A program made the translations under genes and the position numbers. A model generated the notes under the pieces. It searched no databases and was not told the origin of the DNA. It was given only the letters and a program-made list of their open reading frames with translations. 64,000 bases of DNA from Streptomyces hawaiiensis (GTDB lineage Bacteria > Actinomycetota > Actinomycetes > Streptomycetales > Streptomycetaceae): assembly GCF_004803895.1 (NCBI RefSeq), contig NZ_CP021978.1:8184001-8248000 (forward strand), in the 5' to 3' direction. Positions 34,084 to 42,710 of the stretch are shown piece by piece; the first letter of the stretch is position 1, and each line of letters starts with the position of its first letter.

Positions 34084-34749
34084 TCACGACAGTGGACTGT
34101 CGCCGAGGGCCGACAGGAGGTGCGCGGGGTCGGCGTAGACCGCGTCCGCGCCGGACTCCTCCAGATCGGCGCGCGGGACGCCGCCGCACAGGACGCCCAC
34201 ACAGCGCACCCCGGCGCTGCTTCCCGCGCGCATGTCCCACACGGTGTCGCCGACGAACACCGCCCGCCGCGCCGGCACCCCGGCCAGCTCCAGAGCGTGC
34301 TCGACCGGCTCGGGGGCGGGCTTGCCCTCGTTCACGTCGTCGGCGCCGGCCGTGGCGGCGATGGCCTCGTCCGCGTCGATGGCCCGGCGCAGTGCGCTCA
34401 GCTCCGCGCCGCCCGCCGAGGTGGCCAGCACCACCGTCCAGCCGTCCCGGTGCAGCCGCCGCAGCAGCGCCCCGGCCTCCGGCAGCGCGGGCAGCCGGTC
34501 GAAGTACTGCCCGTACAGCGCCTTGTGCCCGGCGCTGATGGCGGCGTCCTGGTCCGTGTCCCGGTCGTCGCCCAGCAGATGGGCGATCAGGTCGGTCGAC
34601 GGCAGGCCCACGGCCCGGTGAACGGCGTGCATCGGCACCTGGTGGCCCGCCTGCCGGAAGGCCTCCCACCAGGTCACGACATGCAGATGGTTGGTATCGG
34701 CCAGCGTGCCGTCGACGTCGAACACGGCCGCCCGTCCCGCGCTTCCCAT
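34084..34749 (-). CDS. HAD-superfamily hydrolase (phosphoglycolate phosphatase-like)
   Basis: 221 residues. Motif I FDVDGTLADTN near residue 10, motif II VVLATSAGG, motif III lysine in EGKPAPEPVEH and motif IV FVGDTVWDMRAG. The cap lies between motifs I and II, as in subfamily I (Gph, beta-phosphoglucomutase). It dephosphorylates a small phosphoester in the cytoplasm; substrate unknown. ATG at 34749 follows AAGGGA. Flanked by the FUSC and PHP genes on the same strand with gaps of about 40 bases. Confidence 0.88.
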   Translation of the reverse strand: MGSAGRAAVFDVDGTLADTNHLHVVTWWEAFRQAGHQVPMHAVHRAVGLPSTDLIAHLLGDDRDTDQDAAISAGHKALYGQYFDRLPALPEAGALLRRLHRDGWTVVLATSAGGAELSALRRAIDADEAIAATAGADDVNEGKPAPEPVEHALELAGVPARRAVFVGDTVWDMRAGSSAGVRCVGVLCGGVPRADLEESGADAVYADPAHLLSALGDSPLS

Positions 34750-34788
34750 AAGTGCAGTCCCTTCGTCTCAGGCCGCGCGGGTACCACG

Positions 34789-35829
34789 TCAGCCGCCCGC
34801 CACGCCGGACGGCACCCGCCGCTCACGCGTCCAGGTCAGCAGCTCGTCGAGGGACCACGTGGTCACCACCCGCTCGGGCGGCACCCCGCACTCCTCGGCC
34901 CGGGCGCACCCGTTGATCTGCCAGTCCAGCTGCCCCGGCGCGTGCGCGTCGGTGTCGACGGAGAACAGCACCCCCGCGTCCACGGCCCGGCGCAGCAGCC
35001 GCCGCGGCGGGTCCAGCCGCTCCGGCCTGCTGTTGATCTCCAGCGCCGTACCGGTCTCCGCGCACGCCGCGAACACCTCGTCCGCGTCGAACTCCGACTC
35101 CGGCCGCCCCCGCCCGGTCACCAGCCGCCCCGTGCAGTGCCCGAGCACGTCCGAGTGCGGGTCGCGTACGGCGGCCACCATCCGGCGGGTCATCGACCGG
35201 GCGTCCATGCGCAGTTTGGAGTGCACCGACACCACCACCACGTCGAGCCGGTCCAGCAGCTCCGGCTCCTGGTCGAGCGTGCCGTCCTCGAGGATGTCGC
35301 ACTCGATGCCGGTCAGCAGCCGGAACGGCGCCCAGGTCTCGTTCAGCTCCGCCACCACGTCCAGCTGCTCCCGAAGCCGCTCGGGCGACAGCCCGCGGGC
35401 CACCGTCAGCCGGGGTGAGTGGTCGGTCAGGGCCGCCCACTCGTGGCCCAGTTCCGCGGCGGCGCGGCCCATCTCCTCGATCGGGCTGCCGCCGTCCGAC
35501 CAGTCGGAGTGCAGATGGCAGTCCCCGCGCAGCAACGCCCGCAGCTTCTCCCCGCCCCGCACGGCCGGCCGCTCCCGCGCCTCGCCCTCCAGCTTCGACA
35601 GATAACCGGGCACCTGGCCGGCCAGGGCCTCCCGCGCCACCTGCGCCGTCTTCGGGCCGACCCCCTTGAGCTTCTCCAGCGAGCCGTCCGCCGCCCGCCG
35701 CCGCACCTCGTCCTCGCCCAGGTCCTTCAGCACCCGGGCCGCCGTACGGAAGGCGCGCACGCGGTAGGTCGGTGCCAGGGACCGCTCCAGCAGGAAGGCG
35801 ATCCGGTCCAGTGCCTCGACGGGGTCCAT
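34789..35829 (-). CDS. PHP-domain phosphoesterase with N-terminal helix-hairpin-helix region (PolX C-terminal-like)
   Basis: 346 residues from the ATG at 35827-35829, preceded by GGAGGT. N-terminal ~90 residues contain HhH-like motifs (LKGVGPKTAQVAREAL). The PHP domain follows with metal motifs GDCHLHSDWSDGG, ALTDHSPR, GIECDIL, VVVSVHSK, GHCTGRL and DTDAHAPGQ. This combination matches the C-terminal half of bacterial family X DNA polymerase without the polymerase core. A role in DNA repair or nucleotide phosphate removal is inference. Related PHP proteins include histidinol phosphatase. Confidence 0.85.
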   Translation of the reverse strand: MDPVEALDRIAFLLERSLAPTYRVRAFRTAARVLKDLGEDEVRRRAADGSLEKLKGVGPKTAQVAREALAGQVPGYLSKLEGEARERPAVRGGEKLRALLRGDCHLHSDWSDGGSPIEEMGRAAAELGHEWAALTDHSPRLTVARGLSPERLREQLDVVAELNETWAPFRLLTGIECDILEDGTLDQEPELLDRLDVVVVSVHSKLRMDARSMTRRMVAAVRDPHSDVLGHCTGRLVTGRGRPESEFDADEVFAACAETGTALEINSRPERLDPPRRLLRRAVDAGVLFSVDTDAHAPGQLDWQINGCARAEECGVPPERVVTTWSLDELLTWTRERRVPSGVAGG

Positions 35830-35952
35830 CGCCACCTCCACCTCAAGGGTTCCCCAGCGCCCGGCGGGCCGCACGACGGGCGGACGGTTTGCCCGGTATC
35901 CCCTCGGGTACTGCGATGCCTCGTCCCCACTCCGTCGACGAGGAGGCTCGTC

Positions 35953-36762
35953 ATGTCCGCTCCGAGCGCGTCACCCAGCAAGGTCGCCGTGATCACCGGC
36001 GCCGACTCCGGCATCGGCCGGGCCACCGCCGTACGCCTGGCGCAGGCGGGCATGGACGTCGGCATCACCTATCACAGCGACCGCAAGGGCGCGGAGGAGA
36101 CGGCCGACGAGGTGCGCTCGCACGGGCAGCGGGCCGAGGTCGCCCGGATGGACCTCACCCGGCTGCCCGACGCCGCCGACACCGTCGACGACCTGTGCGA
36201 GCGGCTCGGCCGCATCGACGTGCTGGTCAACAACGCCGGCACCGGCACCATGACGCCCTTCCTCGACCTGGAGCTGTCCGACGTGCGGGAGGTCCTCGAC
36301 GTCGATCTCGTCGGGCCGTTCCTGTGCGGGCAGAAGGCGGCCCGGCACATGATCGGGCACGGGGAGGGGGGCCGGATCATCAACGTCACGTCCGTCCACG
36401 AGCACCAGCCGCGGGTGGGCGCCGCCCCCTACTGCGCCGCCAAGGGCGGTCTCGGGCTGCTCACCCAGGTCATGGCGCTCGAACTGGCCGAGCACCACAT
36501 CACCGTCAACGCCGTCGCGCCCGGCGAGATCTCCACGCCCATGACCGGGCAGGAGGACACCGACCCGCACACCGAGAGCCGCCCGGGCATCCCGCTCGGC
36601 CGGCCCGGTGACGCCCGCGAGGTCGCCGCCGTCATCGCCTTCCTCGCCGGTCCGGACGCCTCGTACGTCACCGGCGCGTCCTGGAGCGTCGACGGCGGCA
36701 TGCTGCGGATGGGCCCGCAGGCCGGCTCCCACCTGACCGGGCACGACTGGCGCCGCCCCTGA
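35953..36762 (+). CDS. Short-chain dehydrogenase/reductase (SDR)
   Basis: 269 residues, classical SDR. Nucleotide loop TGADSGIGRA (~15-24), NNAG motif, catalytic Tyr/Lys in PYCAAKGG, and the C-terminal pattern YVTGASWSVDGG. NAD(P)H-dependent oxidoreductase; 3-ketoacyl-ACP-reductase-like and glucose-dehydrogenase-like SDRs share these motifs, so substrate is open. ATG at 35953 follows GAGGAGG. Divergent from the PHP gene with a 123-base gap. Confidence 0.9.
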   Translation: MSAPSASPSKVAVITGADSGIGRATAVRLAQAGMDVGITYHSDRKGAEETADEVRSHGQRAEVARMDLTRLPDAADTVDDLCERLGRIDVLVNNAGTGTMTPFLDLELSDVREVLDVDLVGPFLCGQKAARHMIGHGEGGRIINVTSVHEHQPRVGAAPYCAAKGGLGLLTQVMALELAEHHITVNAVAPGEISTPMTGQEDTDPHTESRPGIPLGRPGDAREVAAVIAFLAGPDASYVTGASWSVDGGMLRMGPQAGSHLTGHDWRRP

Positions 36763-36828
36763 GCGGCCGGCCGGTCCGGCGGGCGCCCTGAACCCGCGCC
36801 GGCGCCGGTTGCGTTCTACGCTCGATGC

Positions 36829-37065
36829 ATGACCGAAAGCGCGAGCCCGTACATACCCCACCCGCGGATCATGGTGCTCGGGGTACAGCCGGGCACACCG
36901 CCGTTCCGGATCGTGGAGATCGACGGTCAGGTGGTCGGGGAGGCCCGGGCCGTCACCGACGTGCTGACGGCCGCGGCCGCGTTCGGCATCACGGTGCACG
37001 ACATGGACGACCCGGACGTGGTCCGCTGGGTGGGCGGAGACAAGTACACCTGGACCGTGCACTGA
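36829..37065 (+). CDS. Small conserved-looking hypothetical protein
   Basis: 78 residues, no signal or membrane segment, ending YTWTVH. No family recognised. Coding-like codon bias and the compact charged sequence RIVEIDGQVVGEARAVTDVL favour a real gene. TACGCT (36817-36822) ends six bases before the ATG and no Shine-Dalgarno is seen, so the transcript may be leaderless. It converges on the VanZ gene with a 17-base gap. Confidence 0.65.
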   Translation: MTESASPYIPHPRIMVLGVQPGTPPFRIVEIDGQVVGEARAVTDVLTAAAAFGITVHDMDDPDVVRWVGGDKYTWTVH

Positions 37066-37082
37066 GCCTTGTCCGCCGCGCA

Positions 37083-37628
37083 CTAGGCCTTGCCGGCCGA
37101 CGGTTCCTTCCCCGCCCGGCCCGGCCGGGGCTTGCGCGCGTGCACGGCCCTGCTGAGGCGGCGTCCCAGGAGCAGGTAACCGATGAGCGCGCCCGTCGTG
37201 TTGAGGATGACGTCGTCGACGTCGAAGGCGCGGCCCGTGACCAGGGCGCCCTGGGCGAACTCCACCAGGAGCATCACGATCGCGGTCAGGAGCAGCACGC
37301 GCAGGATGCCTCGGGTGCGGGGCGCGACCACGGGCACGAGGACGCCGAAGGGAATGCCCAGCACGATGTTGCCGCCGATCTGCTTGACGGCGTCCCGCAG
37401 TTCGGGCTGGTCGAGATAGGCCCTCAGAGAACTGCCCGGCTGCAGATTGCTGTGGGTCAGCGCCTCCGAGGCGGGCGAGGGCTGGAGGGTCAGCCGGGCC
37501 AGCACCACGGCGAAGGCGACCATGAACGTGAACGCGCACAGCACCGCCAGCAGCCGGACGGGCCACGGGAGCGGGCGTCGCTCGCTCCCGGACCCGGTGG
37601 TCCGGGGACGTGAGGCTGCACTGGCCAT
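37083..37628 (-). CDS. VanZ-family membrane protein
   Basis: 181 residues from the ATG at 37626-37628, which follows GGAGG. About four to five hydrophobic helices, with an Arg-rich N-terminus, VRLLAVLCAFTFMVAFAVV, and the typical VanZ segments NIVLGIPFGVLVPV and FDVDDVILNTTGALIGYLLLG. Some VanZ members affect teicoplanin resistance; most are of unknown function. The C-terminus is a basic tail. Nothing nearby links it to glycopeptide resistance. Confidence 0.86.
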   Translation of the reverse strand: MASAASRPRTTGSGSERRPLPWPVRLLAVLCAFTFMVAFAVVLARLTLQPSPASEALTHSNLQPGSSLRAYLDQPELRDAVKQIGGNIVLGIPFGVLVPVVAPRTRGILRVLLLTAIVMLLVEFAQGALVTGRAFDVDDVILNTTGALIGYLLLGRRLSRAVHARKPRPGRAGKEPSAGKA

Positions 37629-38214
37629 GGTGAGTCCTCCAGTCTTCAACTTCCCTGCGTGACAAGGCGGTTACCCCCGGGCGGGCCGAGGATGCCGTGG
37701 GGGGCCGTTCCCGGCCACGGTCGCCGACGGCATCGCCGGGGACCGTTCCCACCGTCGGTTTCCCCGCGTTCCCCGGAGCACTCCCGGCCAGGAGCCGCGC
37801 GCCGAAGTGCCGCTCGGTGGGCCGCGGCGGACGGTGGCCCACCGGTGAACGGCTGGATCCTCGCCCCCGCGCTCGCGAGCGCGGACACCGCCGGGGTCTT
37901 CCTAGGCCCCGGCCAAAGGTGCCCCGGCCAAAGGCCCCGGCCGGGAGAGGGGGACGGGTGCGAGACGACCGGCTCCGGCGAGGAGCCGGGGACCCGGCGG
38001 CGGCTGAGCCGAATCCCCGGACATCATGACGCTGGTCCCCGCCGCCACCGGGCCCCGCCCGGCGTCCTGCCCGGCCTCGTCCAGGCCGCGCCGGGGCTCA
38101 TCCCCACGACCGGGGCCGACACCCGGCCCGGGCTCCTCGCCGCCCGGGTCGGGCCCCTGCCGTTCAGGCGTCCGCGGTCCGGGCACGCCGAGGACCACGT
38201 CCTACGGGAGCCGA
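37629..38214. other. Long intergenic region without a convincing gene
   Basis: 586 bases between the VanZ start and the DUF4230 stop. It contains short CCCCGGCC(AAA) repeats around 37905-37945. One rightward stretch (~38060-38175) translates into fairly protein-like sequence (VLPGLVQAAPGLIPTTGADT) but lacks a start, ribosome site and good continuation, so it may be a gene remnant. No promoter, RNA gene or operator is evident. Confidence 0.5.
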
Positions 38215-38877
38215 TCAGCTCCCGTACGAGACACGCACCTCCTTGAAGCCCAGGGAGCGCAGCAGGCCCTCGAGCATGCCGGTGGTGTTCGACTCGGCGC
38301 GTGCGGTCAGCTCGCTCTCCTTCGCCGCGTCGCCGATGTGCCGTACCGCGAGCTTCTGCACGGCCTGCTCGCCGTTGGGGTTGTCCGAGAAGAGGTCGCC
38401 GAGGCGGTCGAAGAGACCGCGCTGCTTGGAGACCGCGTAGGAGCGGTCGGGGTCGAGGGCGGGCCTGCCCAGCTGCGCGTGGGGCAGCCGGAGCGTGGCG
38501 GACGTGCGGTCGTCGTTGACCTTCACGTCGTTCTCGCCGACCTTGCCCAGGTCGACATAGGCGTCGACGGTGCCCGCGCCGACATACAGGGTGCGGGTGC
38601 CGCGGATGGCGTCGGGCAGCAGCTTGGCGTCCTTCTCCAGGTCGACGACGACCTGGAAGTTGCCGGAGGCGGCGTCGTAACGGCTGATGTCCTGGATGGA
38701 CTTCAGCAGCGCGGGGCCGGACCGGTCGTGGGTGTCGGTGCCGAACAGGTCCTTCAGGCCCGGGAGCACGCTGAGCCGGAGCCCGGCGAAGAACACGACG
38801 AGCACCAGCACGAGCGCGGCCACCACCTTCGCCCAGCCGGGCATGCGCCTGGGGAGGCGCTTGACGGGAGTCGTCAT
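38215..38877 (-). CDS. DUF4230-domain membrane-anchored protein
   Basis: 220 residues. One N-terminal membrane helix (~15-35, AKVVAALVLVLVVFFAG) after a basic start, then an extracytoplasmic domain starting ALLKSIQDISRYDAASGNFQ, matching DUF4230. Later: YVDLGKVGENDVKVN and a C-terminal EGLLRSLGFKEVRVSYGS. Function unknown. ATG at 38875-38877 follows GGAGGG. Flanked by the STAS gene on the same strand with a 105-base gap. Confidence 0.83.
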   Translation of the reverse strand: MTTPVKRLPRRMPGWAKVVAALVLVLVVFFAGLRLSVLPGLKDLFGTDTHDRSGPALLKSIQDISRYDAASGNFQVVVDLEKDAKLLPDAIRGTRTLYVGAGTVDAYVDLGKVGENDVKVNDDRTSATLRLPHAQLGRPALDPDRSYAVSKQRGLFDRLGDLFSDNPNGEQAVQKLAVRHIGDAAKESELTARAESNTTGMLEGLLRSLGFKEVRVSYGS

Positions 38878-38982
38878 GCGACGGCCCTCCTTCCTACCGT
38901 CCGGATGCCCGCCACAGCCCGCGCCAGACCGCCGAGTTGAAGAGGGAACGGCCCCGGCGGAAGCACGCGGGGCGCACGCCCG

Positions 38983-39360
38983 TCACGGGCGGGAGGTCGC
39001 CTCCGGCTGCTCCAGCGCGGCGTCCAGCGTCGGCTGCGGAGGCAGGATCCGGGACAGGCCGGTGATCCGCAGGACGCGCAGGGTGAGCGGGTGCGCGCAG
39101 ACGAGGAGCACATGGCCCCGCCGGTCCAGCACCCGGCTGCGGGCCCGGTACAGCAGCCGCAGTCCTGAGCAGTCGAAGAAGTCGATCCCGCTGAGGTCGA
39201 TCACGACCCGGGCGGCGGGGCGGTCCGTCTCCCGGTCCAGGTGCGGTGCGATCTCCGTGGCCGCGGCGAGGTCGATCTCGCCGCGGAACTCCAGCACCGT
39301 GTGTCCCCGTTCCTGGCGGACGCGCAGATGCCGGGTGAGCGGTGCAGGTTCCTGCCGCAC
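38983..39360 (-). CDS. STAS-domain anti-sigma factor antagonist
   Basis: 125 residues, single STAS domain as in SpoIIAA/RsbV/BldG. The phosphorylatable serine is Ser65 in GIDFFDCSGLRLL. Such proteins bind a partner anti-sigma kinase when unphosphorylated, releasing a sigma-B-type factor. No anti-sigma kinase or sigma gene is adjacent, so its partner is elsewhere. The 206-base gap upstream contains the perfect palindrome GACATATGTC (39470-39479) in a local AT-rich patch, which may be part of its promoter. Confidence 0.87.
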   Translation of the reverse strand: MRQEPAPLTRHLRVRQERGHTVLEFRGEIDLAAATEIAPHLDRETDRPAARVVIDLSGIDFFDCSGLRLLYRARSRVLDRRGHVLLVCAHPLTLRVLRITGLSRILPPQPTLDAALEQPEATSRP

Positions 39361-39566
39361 GACGAGATCGCCTCCAGCCTGCTCCGTGCGTGGGGAGGGG
39401 CTACGGCCTCAACGCCGTTCCCCGCCCTGCAAGTTACCCTCCAACGAGTGAATTTGAGCATGTTCGATTGACATATGTCTTTGAATTCCGGCCGAGTTGG
39501 CCGAGGTTCACGCCGGGGCGTGCGCGGGCGTGTCCGCGGGGGGCGTGTCACCGAGCCCGGGGGGGG

Positions 39567-40004
39567 TCAGGACAGGGCGTGCCACGCCCTGGCGAGTGCC
39601 TCGCGGAACTGCTCGGTCTGGTGCGCGGTGAGGTCGCGCACCATCCGCTCCTCCAGCTCCCGGACGGGCCCGGCGTGCCGGGCGAGCATCTCACGGCCGT
39701 CTTCGGTGAGCAGGATCAGCAGCTCCCGGCGATTGCGGGGGTTGCGTTCCCGGCGCACCAGCCCGCGGCGCTCCAGGGAGCGGACCAGGTCCGCGATGGA
39801 CTGGGCGGTGACGAAGGAGTCGCGCGCCAGCTGGGCCGCGGACAGCCCGTCGTGCCGTTCCAGCACGGTCAGCGCCGTGTACTGAAGGGCGGTGATCCCG
39901 GAGGGTCTGACCAGCTCGTCCAGATGGGAGCGCACGACGAGCTCCACCTGCTTGACCATGTAGAGCAGGGAAGGGGGCGCCTTGGTCACCTGTGTGTCGA
40001 GCAT
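39567..40004 (-). CDS. MarR-family transcriptional repressor
   Basis: 145 residues. Winged HTH in the middle (SAAQLARDSFVTAQSIADLV, then RSLERRGLVRRERNPRNRRE). Divergent from an aldehyde dehydrogenase/alcohol dehydrogenase operon with a 103-base gap holding two copies of an ACAGG-N3-CCTGT operator. This is the usual design of a repressor that controls itself and its neighbours and responds to a phenolic or aromatic ligand. Ligand not determinable. Confidence 0.88.
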   Translation of the reverse strand: MLDTQVTKAPPSLLYMVKQVELVVRSHLDELVRPSGITALQYTALTVLERHDGLSAAQLARDSFVTAQSIADLVRSLERRGLVRRERNPRNRRELLILLTEDGREMLARHAGPVRELEERMVRDLTAHQTEQFREALARAWHALS

Positions 40005-40023
40005 GAGGGCAGGCTAGACCATT

Positions 40024-40038
40024 GACAGGAAACCTGTC
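40024..40038. promoter_or_regulatory. MarR operator copy 1
   Basis: Perfect dyad GACAGG-AAA-CCTGTC, 20-34 bases upstream of the MarR start. It overlaps a TTGACA that may be the -35 of the rightward promoter. Shares the core ACAGG-N3-CCTGT with copy 2; the centres are 34 bases apart. Confidence 0.78.
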
Positions 40039-40058
40039 TGTAAAGAGACTGCGCACAG

Positions 40059-40071
40059 ACAGGAATCCTGT
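40059..40071. promoter_or_regulatory. MarR operator copy 2
   Basis: Perfect dyad ACAGGA-A-TCCTGT, 36 bases upstream of the aldehyde dehydrogenase ATG. Same core as copy 1, about three helical turns away, so two dimers could bind the same face of the DNA. Confidence 0.78.
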
Positions 40072-40107
40072 TTGTTGAAATCTTGGCGACGAAGCTGAGG
40101 AGTGGCG

Positions 40108-41562
40108 ATGACCACCTTCGAGAGCACACCCGGGCAGCTGTTCATCGGGGGCCGATGGCGCGAAGCCGCCGACGGGGCGCGCACCGAGGTGGTCGACCCC
40201 TCCCGGGGCACGGTCGTCACCACCGTCGCCGAAGCGGGTCCCGCCGACGTCGACGCTGCCGTACGCGCCGCCCGCGAGGCCTTCGACGACGGCGCCTGGT
40301 CCGGCCTGAGCGGCCGCGAGCGCGGCCGGGTGCTGCATCGTGTCGCCGAGCTCATCCGGGAGAACGCCGACGAGCTCGCCGCACTGGAGAGCCTCGACGT
40401 CGGCAAGCCGATCACGCTGTGCGGCGCCGTCGACGTCACGAACGCGGCCAACGACTACGAGTACTACGCCCATCTCGCCCAGAGCCAGGACGGCGCGCTG
40501 CGCGACCTGCCCATGAACGCCCTCGCCTACACCAAGCGCGAGCCCCTCGGGGTGGTCGCCGCGATCACCCCGTTCAACTTCCCGCTGATCCTGGCCGGTT
40601 CGAAGCTCGCCCCGGCGCTGGCGGCCGGCAACACCGTCGTGCACAAGCCCGCCGACGAGACCCCGCTCAGCGCCCTGTACATGGCCCGGCTGCTCCAGCA
40701 GGCGGGCGTCCCCGACGGCGTGGTCAACGTCGTGACCGGCACCGGCCCGGTGGCGGGCGAGGCGCTGCTGCGGCACCGCGGAGTCGACAAGGTCGCCTTC
40801 ACCGGCTCCACCGCGATCGGCCGGCACGTGGCGAGCGTCGCCGGCGAGGCGCTCAAGCCCGTCACGATGGAGCTCGGCGGGAACGCGGCCCACATCGTGT
40901 TCGAGGACGCCGACCTGGAGAAGGCGGTCGGCGCGGTCATCAAGGGCTTCGTCTTCAACACCGGCCAGTTCTGCATGGGCGGTCCGCGCCTGCTGGTGGC
41001 CCGTTCGGTGTATCCGACGATGCTCGGCATCCTCGCCGAGGCCGTGCCGGGCGTGCCGGTGGGCGACCCCCGCGACCCGGCCACGGTCATCGGTCCGATG
41101 GCGGCCGAGAAGCACCTGAAAAAGGTCGAGGAGTACGTCGCCCTGGCCCGCAAGGAGGGCGCCCGGATCGTCTGCGGCGGCGAGCGGCTCGACCTCGACG
41201 GCGGCTACTACTACCGGCCCACCGTCATCGCCGACCTGGCCAACGACTCCCGTGTGATCCAGGAGGAGATCTTCGGCCCGGTCCTCACCGTGCAGCCCTT
41301 CGACGACGAGGACGAGGCCGTCGCCCTCGCCAACTCCACGCCCTACGGCCTGGCCTCGGGCGTCCAGACCACCAACCTCGCCCGCGCCCACCGCGTCGCC
41401 GACCGGCTCCAGGCGGGCATCGTCTGGGTCAACGACTGGGCGATGCTCGACCCCGCGGTGCCCTTCGGCGGGGTGAAGGACTCCGGCTACGGCCGCGAGT
41501 ACGGGCCCGAGGCCCTCGCCGGTTACACCAAGGTCAAGTCCGTCGTCGTCTCGCTCGACTGA
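40108..41562 (+). CDS. Aldehyde dehydrogenase (NAD(P)-dependent)
   Basis: 484 residues, ALDH superfamily. Catalytic Glu255 in VTMELGGN and Cys289 in NTGQFCMGG, NAD motif FTGSTAIG, and VPFGGVKDSGYGRE near the end. The ATG at 40108 has GAGGAG five bases upstream; a GTG two codons earlier is less likely. It oxidises an aldehyde to the acid, probably the product of the alcohol dehydrogenase encoded 23 bases downstream. Resembles benzaldehyde/succinate-semialdehyde-type enzymes, but the substrate is open. Controlled by the divergent MarR protein (inference). Confidence 0.92.
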   Translation: MTTFESTPGQLFIGGRWREAADGARTEVVDPSRGTVVTTVAEAGPADVDAAVRAAREAFDDGAWSGLSGRERGRVLHRVAELIRENADELAALESLDVGKPITLCGAVDVTNAANDYEYYAHLAQSQDGALRDLPMNALAYTKREPLGVVAAITPFNFPLILAGSKLAPALAAGNTVVHKPADETPLSALYMARLLQQAGVPDGVVNVVTGTGPVAGEALLRHRGVDKVAFTGSTAIGRHVASVAGEALKPVTMELGGNAAHIVFEDADLEKAVGAVIKGFVFNTGQFCMGGPRLLVARSVYPTMLGILAEAVPGVPVGDPRDPATVIGPMAAEKHLKKVEEYVALARKEGARIVCGGERLDLDGGYYYRPTVIADLANDSRVIQEEIFGPVLTVQPFDDEDEAVALANSTPYGLASGVQTTNLARAHRVADRLQAGIVWVNDWAMLDPAVPFGGVKDSGYGREYGPEALAGYTKVKSVVVSLD

Positions 41563-41585
41563 GACACCGTCAAGGAGTCATCGCG

Positions 41586-42692
41586 ATGCCCACCACCACA
41601 CGTGCCGCGGTCGTCGAATCCGGCGGCGCGCCCTTCACCCTCTCCGACGTCGTCCTCGACGCACCCGGCCCGCACGAGGCGCTGATCCGCATGGTCGCCA
41701 CCGGCCTGTGCCACACCGACCTGGGGGTGGCGAGCGGCGGGCTGCCCTTCCCGCTGCCCGGCGTCCTGGGCCACGAGGGCGCGGGCGTCGTCGAGGCCGT
41801 CGGTTCCGCCGTCACCGGCGTCGCGCCCGGCGACCACGTCCTGCTCTCCTTCACCTCCTGCGGCGGCTGCCGCAACTGCCGCGGCGGCCACCCCGCGTAC
41901 TGCGCGACCTGGCTGCCGCTGAACCTGCTCGGCGGCACCCGCGCCGACGGCACGAGCACCATCAGCCGGGAGGGCGAGGCCCTGGGCGGCCACTTCTTCG
42001 GCCAGTCCTCCTTCGCCGAGCGGGCCCTGGCCGACGAGCGCAGCCTCGTCAAGGTCGACCCGGACGTACCGCTGGAGTCCATCGCACCGCTGGGCTGCGG
42101 GGTACAGACCGGAGTGGGAGCCGTCTGGAACGTCCTGAAGCCGGAGACCGGCGGCACGGTAGTCGTCCTGGGCGCCGGAGCGGTCGGCCTGTCCGCCGTG
42201 ATGGCAGCGGCCCTCACTCCGGCCACCAGGATCGTCGCCGTCGACCGGGTCGCCGAACGCCTGGCCCTGGCGACGGAGCTCGGCGCCACCCACACCGTCG
42301 ACACGAGCGGCACGGACCTCGCCCCGGCCCTCGCCGAGATCACCGGCGGGCAGGGCGCGGACGGTGTCGTGGAAACCACGGGCAACGTCGGCGTCCTGCG
42401 GCAGGGCGTCGACGCGCTCGCCGCCCGCGGCACCCTGGTCGTCGTCGGCGCGCCGCCCTTCGGGACCGAGGTCGCCCTGGACGTCAACGGCCTCCTCGGA
42501 GGCAAGCGGATCGTCGGTCTCACCCTCGGCGACAGCGAGACCCAGACGATGATCCCGGCCCTGGTCCGCCTGGTGAAGGACGGCCGGCTCCCACTGCACC
42601 GCCTGATCAGCACCTACCCCTTCGGGGACATCGACCGGGCGGTCCAGGACATGAGGTCCGGCAAGACGATCAAGCCCGTTCTCACCTTCTGA
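41586..42692 (+). CDS. Zinc-dependent alcohol dehydrogenase (aryl-alcohol type)
   Basis: 368 residues, medium-chain dehydrogenase. Catalytic zinc ligands Cys42 and His63-Glu64 (GHEGAG), structural zinc cysteines 92, 95, 98 and 106, and the NAD motif VLGAGAVGLS. The order and length fit benzyl-alcohol/class III-like alcohol dehydrogenases. With the upstream ALDH it forms an alcohol to aldehyde to acid pair under MarR control. Substrate probably an aromatic or short-chain alcohol (inference). Confidence 0.92.
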   Translation: MPTTTRAAVVESGGAPFTLSDVVLDAPGPHEALIRMVATGLCHTDLGVASGGLPFPLPGVLGHEGAGVVEAVGSAVTGVAPGDHVLLSFTSCGGCRNCRGGHPAYCATWLPLNLLGGTRADGTSTISREGEALGGHFFGQSSFAERALADERSLVKVDPDVPLESIAPLGCGVQTGVGAVWNVLKPETGGTVVVLGAGAVGLSAVMAAALTPATRIVAVDRVAERLALATELGATHTVDTSGTDLAPALAEITGGQGADGVVETTGNVGVLRQGVDALAARGTLVVVGAPPFGTEVALDVNGLLGGKRIVGLTLGDSETQTMIPALVRLVKDGRLPLHRLISTYPFGDIDRAVQDMRSGKTIKPVLTF

Positions 42693-42710
42693 TCCGCCGG
42701 GCCGACCGGG

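Noticed and set aside
37659..38246. Rightward 195-codon frame in the VanZ-DUF4230 gap
   Set aside because: No ribosome site, no family, and it runs into the DUF4230 gene; only a short part looks protein-like, so it is noted as a possible remnant.
40083..41585. N-terminal extension of the alcohol dehydrogenase through the aldehyde dehydrogenase region
   Set aside because: The frame is open but out of phase with the real ALDH; homology to alcohol dehydrogenases starts only at 41586.
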